A DNA stretch of 60,827 bases from Dechloromonas sp. (GTDB taxonomy: Bacteria; Pseudomonadota; Gammaproteobacteria; Burkholderiales; Rhodocyclaceae), in the NCBI GenBank assembly GCA_028689015.1, contig JAQTXC010000013.1, positions 1 through 60,827 of the forward strand, in the 5' to 3' direction. The notes beneath the pieces are model-generated. The model was given only the letters and a program-made list of their open reading frames with translations, was not told the DNA's origin and did not search any database. Shown one piece after another: positions 19,124 to 27,246 of this stretch (positions within the stretch are counted from its first letter, which is position 1; every line of letters begins with the position of its first letter). The translations under genes and the position numbers were made by a program.

Positions 19124-20068
19124 TCACCTCAACCACCAGAACCAGGGCCGTATCGCCCCTTCGGTATCGCGGGCTGCGCCATGGACATGCCGGGCCCGCA
19201 CCAGTTGCCCCCCCTCACCAAACACACTGAGCAGGCACTTGTTGGCCAGAATATTGACCAGGCGGGGTGTCCCGCGCGATGCCCGATACAAGGCGAGCAC
19301 CGCATCGTCGGCAAACAGCTCGCCAGCCACCAGCCCGGCCTGGCGCAGCCGATGGGTCAGGTAATGATGCAATTCGTCGCGCTGCATGCCCGCAATGCAA
19401 AAAGAAAAGGCAATACGCTGGCGCAACTGGCGGATGGCTGGATTAGCCAGGTGCCGATCCAGTTCCGGTTGGCCAAACATGACAATCTGCAGCAACTTGC
19501 GCTTCTCGGTTTCCAGATTGGACAGTAGGCGCAAGGTTTCCAGCGCTTCCAGCGGAATGGCCTGCGCCTCGTCCAGCAGCACGATCACCGTCCGTCCCTG
19601 CTGCGCCAGTGCCAGCAAGGCCTCGTTCAAGCCCTTGAGCAACACGTAGTGGTCGTTAGCCTCAGTCATTTCCAGGCCAATCTCGTCAGCCAGTGAGCGC
19701 AGCAACGTCGCGGGTGACAAGCAGGGGTTGGGCAAGTAGGCCGTCAGACAGTGCTGCTCAGCCAGGGACTTGAGCAGGCGACGGCACAGCAAGGTCTTGC
19801 CGGTCCCCACCTCGCCGGTGATCTTGATGAAGCCTTCGCCACTTTTCAGGGCAATCAGGAGGGTGTTCAAGGCTTCCTGGTGGGCCCGCGTCGTAAAAAT
19901 GAAATCCGTATCCGGGGTGATACCGAACGGCGCCTCACGCAGGCCGAAATGGCGGATGTAAAGCGGCCCCGGCAAATCGTCACGTTTCACCGGTCGACCG
20001 CGTCGGCGCGATTTGCGGCCAGTCTGGGCTGCCGTCGCGGTATCGGGCGTCGCTGCCGCGTTGCTCAT
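19124..20068 (-). CDS. mshM: MSHA biogenesis ATPase MshM (ExeA-like AAA)
   Basis: 314 residues, AAA ATPase of the ExeA/GspA type. It has Walker A GEVGTGKTLL, Walker B VIVLLDEAQAI, the family segment YIRHFGLREAPFGITPDTDF, and a C-terminal helical part (GTPRLVNILANKCLLSVF). The first ~25 residues are a basic, disordered tail. In related machines these ATPases help insert or assemble the outer-membrane secretin, here MshL. The start overlaps the mshL stop (ATGA), so the genes are translationally coupled. Confidence 0.92.
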   Translation of the reverse strand: MSNAAATPDTATAAQTGRKSRRRGRPVKRDDLPGPLYIRHFGLREAPFGITPDTDFIFTTRAHQEALNTLLIALKSGEGFIKITGEVGTGKTLLCRRLLKSLAEQHCLTAYLPNPCLSPATLLRSLADEIGLEMTEANDHYVLLKGLNEALLALAQQGRTVIVLLDEAQAIPLEALETLRLLSNLETEKRKLLQIVMFGQPELDRHLANPAIRQLRQRIAFSFCIAGMQRDELHHYLTHRLRQAGLVAGELFADDAVLALYRASRGTPRLVNILANKCLLSVFGEGGQLVRARHVHGAARDTEGAIRPWFWWLR

Positions 20069-21933
20069 TGCGGCTTCAGCGGGTCGCGCAGTGGATAACG
20101 GCGAGGATCATAGCCCTGCATGCGGGCATCAGTCTCGACCAGGTCGCTCTGCCAATCCGCCTGCTCACGGATCACCGTCGGTTTGAGCAAGATCACCATC
20201 TCACGCTTGCCCCGGGCGACGGCATTCTGCTTGAAAAAAGCATTGAACACCGGCACATCGCCCAAGCCAGGCACCCGGGCATTGTCATCGGATTGGCTCT
20301 GCGACATCAGGCCGCCAATGGCGACGATCATGCCATCGCGGACACGGACGATGCTGTCGGTTTCCTTCACGCTGGCCGAGGCATACGGCAGGCTGTAGCT
20401 GCCCAGGGTGCCGAAATTGATCACTTTCTCCTTGTCCGACACCTTGGTCACGGCCGGTTTGACATGCAGCGTAATCAAACCACTTTCATCAACCTGCGGC
20501 GTCACGTCAAGCGACACGCCGGAAAAGAAAGGCTGGGCAGTGATGGTGGGCGGATTCACCGAAGTGGATGAGCCAGTCGCCCCCGACGAGGTGTAGGACG
20601 GCGGCGTCACCGACGTGACGAAATAATCGTCACTCCCCACCTTGAGGACGGCTTTCTGGTTGTTCAGCGTCGCAATCCGCGGGCTGGACATCACATAGAC
20701 ATTGCCCTGGGTCTGCAGGAAATTGATGATCGCCGCAAAATTGGTCGCCTGAAAAGCCAGGCCCAGGGCGCCGGCCGCCGAAAAGGTTTTGAGGATGCCC
20801 GTCGTCCCGGTCAGCGCGGCGGCGGCATAGGCATCGGTCGTCGTCACCGTCGTGCCATCGGTCGGCGAGACCGTGATATCCGTCGTACTGCCGTTAAACG
20901 GTCGACCACCCGGAAAAGCAAAATTATCGGTATTAGCGTTATTCGACCAGCGATGACCCCCATTTTTGTTGAACGACGCCCAGTTGATCCCGCTCTGGTA
21001 ACCCTCGCTCAGCTCAACCTCGAGAATCTTGGCCTCAATCATCACTTGGCGTTCGATATTGGCCTGCATGGCCTTGAACAAGCGACCGATCTCGCGCAAC
21101 TCATTGGGCATAGCCCGAACCATGACCACCCCCGATTGCTGATTGACGACGAAGTTGCGACCCTCCGGGCACTGCAATTTTTCCAGGCGCTGGGTCAAGG
21201 CCTGATTCATCGAGACCGCAGCCGGGCTGGCAGCCGTCGTCTGGCTATTTGCACCGCGCTGCAGTTCGTAATCACAATTGAGCGTGATGGCCAGCGCCTG
21301 ACTGACGTCAAACCAGAAATCCGTCGATTGGCCGGTAAAGACGGTGGTCGATTCATTGAGGCCGCTGCTGGCAACCCCAGTCCCGCTAGCCGCCCCCCCG
21401 CCATTACTTGACGACACTCGGGTGGCCGACCCGCCGCCGCGTTTGGTCGCCAAATAACTGACCTGGTACAAGCGGGTTTGCATGGTATTAGGCTGAACCG
21501 TAATGCGCGTGCCCTGCAACGCATAATCGTAGCCATACATGTCGCGAATGCTGTCTAGCGCCTCGCGCACCGTGACGCTTTTAAGGCTCAGGCTGAGCTT
21601 GCCATCCAGTTCCGGCGGCAACACCATGCTGTAACGCGTTCCCGCCACCAGGGCGAGAAAGACCTGGCGGGCCGCAGCCCCATCAACCGCCAGGTCAAAG
21701 CGTGGCTCCACCGGCACAGCCAGCGCGGGCAAATCCAGTTGTAACGGTGGCAACAGCGCCTCATTGATCGCGCCGGGCGAGGCTTTTTGCTTGGCTGCCG
21801 TCTCCAGACTGGCCTGAATGGCGTCATAAGCAGCCGTATTTTTCATTTCCGGGTGCGTGCCACAACCGCCCATGCTGGCCATTGCCATGACCAGCCCCAC
21901 CAAGCGCCAAGGTTTGTCCATCGTCATCCTCAT
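20065..21933 (-). CDS. mshL: MSHA outer-membrane secretin MshL
   Basis: 622 residues. A lipoprotein signal (MASMGGC) is followed by an STN/N0-type domain (VRQVFLALVAGTRYSMVLPPELDGKLSLSL...VREALDSIRDMYGYDY), N1-like domains and the C-terminal secretin barrel (PRIATLNNQKAVLKVGSDDYFV, VDESGLITLHVKPAV, VRVRDGMIVAIGGLMS, MVILLKPTVI). It forms the pilus exit pore. The ATG at 21933 has a good ribosome site (GGCAGGACA), and downstream ATGs at 21924 and 21918 are less well placed. It overlaps mshK by 4 bp and mshM by 4 bp. Confidence 0.95.
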   Translation of the reverse strand: MRMTMDKPWRLVGLVMAMASMGGCGTHPEMKNTAAYDAIQASLETAAKQKASPGAINEALLPPLQLDLPALAVPVEPRFDLAVDGAAARQVFLALVAGTRYSMVLPPELDGKLSLSLKSVTVREALDSIRDMYGYDYALQGTRITVQPNTMQTRLYQVSYLATKRGGGSATRVSSSNGGGAASGTGVASSGLNESTTVFTGQSTDFWFDVSQALAITLNCDYELQRGANSQTTAASPAAVSMNQALTQRLEKLQCPEGRNFVVNQQSGVVMVRAMPNELREIGRLFKAMQANIERQVMIEAKILEVELSEGYQSGINWASFNKNGGHRWSNNANTDNFAFPGGRPFNGSTTDITVSPTDGTTVTTTDAYAAAALTGTTGILKTFSAAGALGLAFQATNFAAIINFLQTQGNVYVMSSPRIATLNNQKAVLKVGSDDYFVTSVTPPSYTSSGATGSSTSVNPPTITAQPFFSGVSLDVTPQVDESGLITLHVKPAVTKVSDKEKVINFGTLGSYSLPYASASVKETDSIVRVRDGMIVAIGGLMSQSQSDDNARVPGLGDVPVFNAFFKQNAVARGKREMVILLKPTVIREQADWQSDLVETDARMQGYDPRRYPLRDPLKPQ

Positions 21934-22283
21934 TGTCCTGCCTTTACCTTGCCCACTTCGGGCGACATGCGCAAAGTTTCACGACCTGCCGCACCACGCA
22001 ACACGACCTCGCGCTCACCAATCCGCAGGATGCGCCGGCCGGCCACGTCGCCGCCGACCCGGTGCAATTCGCCATTGATTACCGCGACCGTTGCCCCACC
22101 CTGACCACGACGAATGGCTTCCAGCCGCAAATCCCCCTGCACGTCCGGCGGCGTCTCCAGCGGATTCAGAAAAGCAGCCGGCGGCACGGTCGGATCATGC
22201 AAAACCGGCCTCTGCGCCAGCGCCGGTGTATTAACCAGGGTGCAAGCAAGAAGCAGGAGCAAGGCTCTCACAGGGCGATCCAT
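21930..22283 (-). CDS. mshK: MSHA biogenesis protein MshK
   Basis: 117 residues: signal peptide MDRPVRALLLLLACTLVNTPALA then a short periplasmic domain (DPTVPPAAFLNP ... VAVINGELHRVGGDVAGRRILRIGEREVVLRGAAG) of the PilP/MshK kind, which in related systems links the inner-membrane platform to the secretin. The ATG at 22283 lies inside the end of mshJ (16 bp overlap) and is chosen for the signal peptide; a longer frame upstream has no such signal. It overlaps mshL by 4 bp. Confidence 0.85.
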   Translation of the reverse strand: MDRPVRALLLLLACTLVNTPALAQRPVLHDPTVPPAAFLNPLETPPDVQGDLRLEAIRRGQGGATVAVINGELHRVGGDVAGRRILRIGEREVVLRGAAGRETLRMSPEVGKVKAGQ

Positions 22284-22939
22284 GACGCATCCAGGCTCAG
22301 GGTATAAAAAACCAGGACCAACTGCGCCTGCTGCGCCGGCCCCGCTGCCAGGCGGGCCGACTGCCACAGCAATTGCTGCGTGCCCGCTTCCAGCTCAGCC
22401 AGCCACGCCGTTAGTTCCAGGTAGGGCCCGCTCAAGGTCAGTTCAAACCCGTGCCGGTACATAAACGGAACAGCGGCCGCCTCGTCTGCTGTTTTGATTG
22501 GCTGGCCACTGGCATCAAGAGCTTCGAGTGGCAAGGTCTGCAAACTGATCAAACGAACACCTGGCCGGGCACGCAACAACTTGGCCAGCACCGCCGACAT
22601 GCGTGAAGGCGAGACCAAGGTTTGCTCGAACCCCGCCAATTGCTGGTCCAGTTGCGCCAATTCAACCTCAACCCCCGCCAGTGCATCACGCGTCGCCAGG
22701 TTCTTATCGACCGCCGCTTCGGCCTGCAAGGCAAACAGTTGCTGCTGCAAGGCAGCAAATTCCTTTTCCTGCTGTGCCGTCTGCCGGGACAGTGTTTTGG
22801 CCTGGCCATAAATGGGCGCCAGCCACAGCGTATCGCCAACATAGATCACCAGCGCAATCGCTGCCACCGCCAGCAAGGCTCGCTCGCGCACTGAATACGC
22901 GGCATAGCGTGCGAGCAGTGCCACCCACTGCGCCTTCAT
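22268..22939 (-). CDS. mshJ: MSHA biogenesis protein MshJ (PilO-like)
   Basis: 223 residues: a short cytoplasmic start, one membrane segment (about 20-42, ALLAVAAIALVIYVGDTLWLA), a periplasmic coiled coil (LSRQTAQQEKEFAALQQQLFALQAEAA) and a ferredoxin-like C-terminal domain. It is equivalent to PilO/GspM in the inner-membrane alignment complex. The start overlaps the upstream mshI2 stop by 4 bp (ATGA). Confidence 0.85.
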   Translation of the reverse strand: MKAQWVALLARYAAYSVRERALLAVAAIALVIYVGDTLWLAPIYGQAKTLSRQTAQQEKEFAALQQQLFALQAEAAVDKNLATRDALAGVEVELAQLDQQLAGFEQTLVSPSRMSAVLAKLLRARPGVRLISLQTLPLEALDASGQPIKTADEAAAVPFMYRHGFELTLSGPYLELTAWLAELEAGTQQLLWQSARLAAGPAQQAQLVLVFYTLSLDASWIAL

Positions 22940-23586
22940 TGCGCCCCCCCGGCCACACGCGGGCTATCCGGAGACAAGCCATTGAGCGTGAATTCAACAT
23001 AGGGGACGCTGGCGGCGGCCGCCTGCCCCTGATCGGCCTGAACGCGCCGAATATCGAGCGCGCTGAAGCGCCGGCCAGCAAAATTGGCATGAGCCGCCAA
23101 TTGTTCGACATAGCCAGGCAATAAGGCCTCGTTCAACAAGCGACCGCGCAAGGCCATGGCCTGCGAATCACCGCGGATATCGATCGCGGTCAACCACACC
23201 CCCGGCAGTGAAATCTCGGCCAGCCCGCGAAAAATGCCGGCAAAACCGTGTTGACCGCCAAAGCCGCCTTGATTCAAGCGGCTGAGCACCGCCCGACGCT
23301 TGTTCAAGCGATCCTGGGCCGCCGCCAGTTGGGCCTGCAATTCGGGATCCTGTTGCCGGGCCCCTTGCTGCGTGGCAAAAATCGTCACTTGGGCCTGCAT
23401 CTGCTGCAAACGCAGGTCGACTGCCTTGAAATTGCGTTTTTCATCAGCACTACGCGACATACCGTAAATTGCCAGACCGATCACTAACAGTAAGGTGAGC
23501 AGTAGCGCCCGAACAACATTGCCCAGGGTCAGCAGATCGCGCTGCGGGCGCAGATGAGGCGCATAAAGATTAATGTGCTGCGTCAT
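22936..23586 (-). CDS. MSHA biogenesis protein MshI2 (PilN-like)
   Basis: 216 residues. It begins MTQHINLYAPHLRPQRDLLTLG, the INLY motif with which PilN proteins contact PilM. One membrane segment follows (about 26-45), then a periplasmic coiled coil and a small domain (GVWLTAIDIRGDSQAMALRGRLLNEALLPGYVEQL). It pairs with MshJ in the inner-membrane platform. It overlaps both neighbours by 4 bp. Confidence 0.85.
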   Translation of the reverse strand: MTQHINLYAPHLRPQRDLLTLGNVVRALLLTLLLVIGLAIYGMSRSADEKRNFKAVDLRLQQMQAQVTIFATQQGARQQDPELQAQLAAAQDRLNKRRAVLSRLNQGGFGGQHGFAGIFRGLAEISLPGVWLTAIDIRGDSQAMALRGRLLNEALLPGYVEQLAAHANFAGRRFSALDIRRVQADQGQAAAASVPYVEFTLNGLSPDSPRVAGGAQ

Positions 23587-24518
23587 GCCGCCATGGCCCG
23601 CAGTGCCGCCCCGATGACCGGCAAGAATTCGAGTTGCACCGCCGGATCGAGCAATTCGGGCACCGCCGACAAATCAAGCTGCGACGCCAGATCCATGGCG
23701 ACGATGGGGACATAGAGATTATTGGCCAGCGCCTCGTTAAGCGCTACGAATTGAGCAGGCGGCGCAGCCAGGACCAGGCGGGTGACCGTCATGAAACTGT
23801 ATTGCCGGTCGAAAGCGTCGAGCGTCCGCTGAGTTTCCAGCGCCACTCGATCCAGCGTTTGCTGGCGGCGACACTCGTCGGTTGAGGCGATATGGGCCAA
23901 AGGCACTTCAATGCGCCTAAACGCATAGAGTTCGCCATGAAAACTGAGGGTCAGCAAGGCACCACTGGTATCAAAGGCCAGGAAAGCCAGAGCCCGATTT
24001 TCTTCCTCAAACAGGGCGCCGATATTGCGCTGCGCCAGTTCCGGTATATCGACTGCCTGCAAGGCATAGCCGGCATCCACCAGGGGAGTCGCCAAAGCCT
24101 GGACATCCAGAGTAGGCGCAGCCACCAGAAAACATTGTTGTTGCCGCCCCGGGGCAAATTGTTCGGTCGGGATGGCCAGCACATCCATGACAGCGCCTTC
24201 GACCGGGAAGGACAACAGATCTTTGACTTGCCACTGCAAGGCCGAGGTCCATTCTTCACGTGGCACGACCGGGGCTTCCAACTGAAGAATCGCGTACTGA
24301 CCAGGCGCCAACAAGGCCACGGCCGAACAAGATGACAAAACCATATCTTTGCGCCAGGCGGGCAAATCAGCGCGGCGAATTCGCCGGGCCTGCACAATGC
24401 GCGGCAACTCGCTCCCCGCCACGATCCGGCAAATCAGGGCGTCCTCACCATTGACCTGCAGAGCCACCCAGCCCGGCACCGTCCGTTTCAGCGAAAATAG
24501 TTTGGCGAGATCAAGCAC
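23583..24518 (-). CDS. mshI: MSHA biogenesis protein MshI (PilM-like)
   Basis: 311 residues with no membrane segment; actin-like PilM fold (GWVALQVNGEDALICRIV ... ALQWQVKDLLSFPVEGAVMDVLAIP ... RALAFLAFDTSGALLTLSFHGELYAFRRIEV). It is the cytoplasmic member of the MshI/I2/J platform and the first gene of the mshI-N operon. The start is a GTG at 24518 with only a weak ribosome site; no nearby ATG fits better. It is divergent from mshC. Confidence 0.88.
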   Translation of the reverse strand: MLDLAKLFSLKRTVPGWVALQVNGEDALICRIVAGSELPRIVQARRIRRADLPAWRKDMVLSSCSAVALLAPGQYAILQLEAPVVPREEWTSALQWQVKDLLSFPVEGAVMDVLAIPTEQFAPGRQQQCFLVAAPTLDVQALATPLVDAGYALQAVDIPELAQRNIGALFEEENRALAFLAFDTSGALLTLSFHGELYAFRRIEVPLAHIASTDECRRQQTLDRVALETQRTLDAFDRQYSFMTVTRLVLAAPPAQFVALNEALANNLYVPIVAMDLASQLDLSAVPELLDPAVQLEFLPVIGAALRAMAA

Positions 24519-24688
24519 GCGAACCGATTATTATTGACAAATTGAATTAAGCTTACAACCTAACTATTGAACCTACAAGGACTTTCCCAGAAGCGGCTCA
24601 TCCTGTTTTAGCAGCCACCTGGACTTGACGCGACCAGGCCAGATGCGCAGCCAAGCGAATAGCCTGCACCGTTTCGCCACGATTCAAA
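24519..24688. promoter_or_regulatory. AT-rich divergent promoter region of the two msh blocks
   Basis: A 170-bp gap between mshI and mshC, markedly more AT-rich than the flanks over its first 70 bp. A TTGACA hexamer at 24534-24539 points rightward, but no convincing -10 sits 17 bp beyond it. It must hold the start signals for the mshI-N and mshC-Q transcripts. Confidence 0.45.
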
Positions 24689-25228
24689 ATGATCGCCCGC
24701 ACGCACCTCAATCAAAACACGGCCTGCACACCACGATTACACCGGGGCTTCACCCAGGTCGAACTGCTCGTCAGCATCATCTTGATCGGCATACTGGCCG
24801 CGGTCGCCGTCCCCAAGCTCGATGCGCGCAGTGGTATCAGCGGGCCAACCTTTACCGAAATGGCACGGTCGACGCTGCGTTACGCCCAAAAATCAGCCAT
24901 TGCCAGCCGCCGCCGGGTCTGCGCCGAAGTCAGCGCCAGCCGCTTGGAACTGAGTATCGCCAGCCAGGCCAGTGCCAGCAGTTGCGATACCCCGCTGAGC
25001 AGCCCAGCCGGTGTTTCGCCCTATGTACTCGACGCCAACGACCGCCAGTTCCAGGGCGGCACCGGCTTCACGGCCAGCAGTCCGAGCAATCTGCTGGGCA
25101 GTGCGCTGCACTTCGATGCCCTTGGCCGCCCCCTGTTGAGCGGCAGCCTGCTGACCCAAGCCGCCACCTTGAGTGTCAGCGGCGGCGGTATCGTCACCAT
25201 CGAAGCCGAGAGTGGCCATGTCCATTAA
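24689..25228 (+). CDS. mshC: MSHA minor pilin MshC
   Basis: 179 residues. A long (20-residue) basic prepilin leader ends RG, followed by the type IV pilin N-terminus FTQVELLVSIILIGILAAVAVPKL with Glu5 intact, so a prepilin peptidase should cut after the glycine. The globular part has two cysteines (near 92 and 112) likely to form a disulfide. It is a GspH/MshC-type minor pilin. The gene opens the rightward pilin block and overlaps mshD by 11 bp. Confidence 0.85.
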   Translation: MIARTHLNQNTACTPRLHRGFTQVELLVSIILIGILAAVAVPKLDARSGISGPTFTEMARSTLRYAQKSAIASRRRVCAEVSASRLELSIASQASASSCDTPLSSPAGVSPYVLDANDRQFQGGTGFTASSPSNLLGSALHFDALGRPLLSGSLLTQAATLSVSGGGIVTIEAESGHVH

Positions 25229-25796
25229 GCACGGCCAGCGTGGTTTCAGTTTGATCGAACTGATTCTGTTCATTGTCATCGTCAGCGTTGGCGTACTCGG
25301 CCTGCTTGGCGTCATGAACTTATCCGCCAGCCGACAAGGGGCTGACCCCTTGCTGCAAAAACAGGCGCTGGCCATTGCCGAATCGCTGCTCGCTGAAATT
25401 CAGCGCCAACCTTTCAGCTATTGCGACCCGGATGATGCCAACGCCACCCTTGCCCAATCGGCGGCCGAATGCACCGCTGGCCTGTCGCAGGACACGCTGG
25501 CAGGCCCGATCCCGGCCGCCGAGAGCCGCAACGGCGCCTCCGGCAGTCCATACGACCATGTCACCGACTACGCCCGCAATGCTGGACTGATCCTCAACGA
25601 TGTCAGCGATGCCGGCAATCCGCCCCGGCTGACCATGACCGGCTACCAGGCCACCATCCGCCTGGCCTGGGCTGACACCCGCTTTGGCCTGGCCAGCGGC
25701 ACGCACGCGGCGCTGCGCATCGACGTCGCGGTCAGCAACGGCCCGGCCAACGTCACCCTCACCGGTTACCGCCTGCGTTATGCGCCGCAACTTTAA
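25218..25796 (+). CDS. mshD: MSHA minor pilin MshD
   Basis: 192 residues from the ATG at 25218, which lies inside the end of mshC. The prepilin site is QRG-FSLIELILFIVIVSVGVLGLL, the form typical of MshD/PilV-type minor pilins. The globular part has two cysteines (SYCDPDD, AECTAG). It overlaps mshO by 17 bp. It is likely part of the pilus-tip initiation complex with MshC, O and P. Confidence 0.88.
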   Translation: MSIKHGQRGFSLIELILFIVIVSVGVLGLLGVMNLSASRQGADPLLQKQALAIAESLLAEIQRQPFSYCDPDDANATLAQSAAECTAGLSQDTLAGPIPAAESRNGASGSPYDHVTDYARNAGLILNDVSDAGNPPRLTMTGYQATIRLAWADTRFGLASGTHAALRIDVAVSNGPANVTLTGYRLRYAPQL

Positions 25797-26721
25797 TCAA
25801 GCAGGCTTCACGCTGATCGAACTGGTGATCGGCATGGTCATCACCGCCATCATTGCCGGCATGGTCACCCTGTTTGCTCGCTGGCCGGTGCAGGCCTATC
25901 TCGACAGCAGCCACCGGGCCGCCCTCTCCGACCAGGCCGACACGGCGCTCCGCCGCTTGGCGCGCGATATCCGCCAGGCTCTGCCCAATAGCCTGCGCCT
26001 CAAAAGCGGGCCGTGCACCGTCGGCGGCGGCACCTGCACCTTCCTGGAATTCATCCCGATCAAGACTGCTGGCCGTTACCGGGCCAGCCTGGGCGGCAGC
26101 GGGACGCAGGCGCTCGACCTGGAAAGCAGCGCCAACCAGACGTTTGACATTCTCGGCCCGCCCCTCTGCCCAGCCAGCGAATGCACCCTGGCCCGCACCG
26201 ACAGTCTGGTGCTTTACAACCAGGGCAGCGGTCAGAGCGACGCCTATCTCAATCCGGCGAGCACGCCGCGCGCCAACCGCCGGCTACTGCGCAGCACCGG
26301 CAACAGCCTGAGCAGCCTGCAAATCACCGGTAGCGGCCAGGGCTTGTGCAAATCCCTGCCCACCCCCTATTACGACAGCGCCACCGATACGTGCAACGCC
26401 GACGACAGCAGCCTGAGTCCACACCGCTACGAATTACCGGGATTTCGCTTTTACATCATCGCCGACGCAATCAGCTACGAATGCCCACAAGCCGCCAACG
26501 CCCTGCGCACCAGTTGGCTACGCTACGCCGCTTACGGCCTGAACAGCAGCCAGCCGACCAGTTTCGGCACAGCCAGCCCGACGGTCCTGAGCAGCGGCCT
26601 GGAAAGCTGTGATCTGCAGCTGAGTGACGACCAGCAGTTGCTGATCGTCAGCCTGACCCTCAAGGGCGATAGCGAGCGCCTGACCCTGCTGCAGCAAATC
26701 GAAGTACCGAACGCCCCATGA
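25780..26721 (+). CDS. mshO: MSHA minor pilin MshO
   Basis: 313 residues from the ATG at 25780. The prepilin site is NQAG-FTLIELVIGMVITAIIAGMVTLF (PilW/GspJ-like). The large globular domain has several cysteines, consistent with disulfides. The start lies inside mshD, and its TGA overlaps the mshP ATG, so the block is translationally coupled. A longer open frame upstream is rejected because the pilin leader fixes the start. Confidence 0.88.
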   Translation: MRRNFNQAGFTLIELVIGMVITAIIAGMVTLFARWPVQAYLDSSHRAALSDQADTALRRLARDIRQALPNSLRLKSGPCTVGGGTCTFLEFIPIKTAGRYRASLGGSGTQALDLESSANQTFDILGPPLCPASECTLARTDSLVLYNQGSGQSDAYLNPASTPRANRRLLRSTGNSLSSLQITGSGQGLCKSLPTPYYDSATDTCNADDSSLSPHRYELPGFRFYIIADAISYECPQAANALRTSWLRYAAYGLNSSQPTSFGTASPTVLSSGLESCDLQLSDDQQLLIVSLTLKGDSERLTLLQQIEVPNAP

Positions 26722-27227
26722 CCCCAGTACCGTCCGTCCAGCGTGGCTCGGCCCTGATCTCGGCCATCATCATTCTGCTGCTATTTGCCAGCCTGTCGGC
26801 GGCCATGCTCAATCTCAGTCTCAATCAGGCGACGGCCCTAGCCCAGGATGTCCAGGGCGCTCGAGCGCTGCAAGCAGCCCGCGCCGGCATCGAACTGGGG
26901 CTGTACCACGTCCTCGACCCAACACATAGCAGCACCGTCACCCCGGGCAGCGCCAACTGGCCGCAACTGCCCGATTGCCCCAGTCTGAGCCCGCTCAGTC
27001 TCGACGATTTCACGGTCAACATCAGTTGCAACCGTTTTCCGGCGGGTAGCCCGGGCTACTATGAGGAATACAATAGCCGACGCAAATTCCGCATCTTCGA
27101 AATTACGGCGACGGCCACCTTCGGCACCCTGGGCACACCCGGCCATGTCGAACGTCAGATGCGCACCACCGTCACCAAATGCCGCGACGAAAGCGGCGAC
27201 GTCAAACGCGGCTACGACTGTCTCTAG
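26718..27227 (+). CDS. mshP: MSHA pilus protein MshP (PilX-like)
   Basis: 169 residues. The N-terminus QRGSALISAIIILLLFASLSAAMLNLSLNQA is the PilX/GspK-like prepilin segment, with a serine after the cleavage glycine and no Glu5, as is usual for this class. A C-terminal periplasmic domain follows with three cysteines. It overlaps mshO by 4 bp and lies 19 bp before mshQ. It is probably the tip minor pilin that caps the complex. Confidence 0.82.
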   Translation: MTPVPSVQRGSALISAIIILLLFASLSAAMLNLSLNQATALAQDVQGARALQAARAGIELGLYHVLDPTHSSTVTPGSANWPQLPDCPSLSPLSLDDFTVNISCNRFPAGSPGYYEEYNSRRKFRIFEITATATFGTLGTPGHVERQMRTTVTKCRDESGDVKRGYDCL

Positions 27228-27246
27228 CCCACCCGGAGGCCCCCAC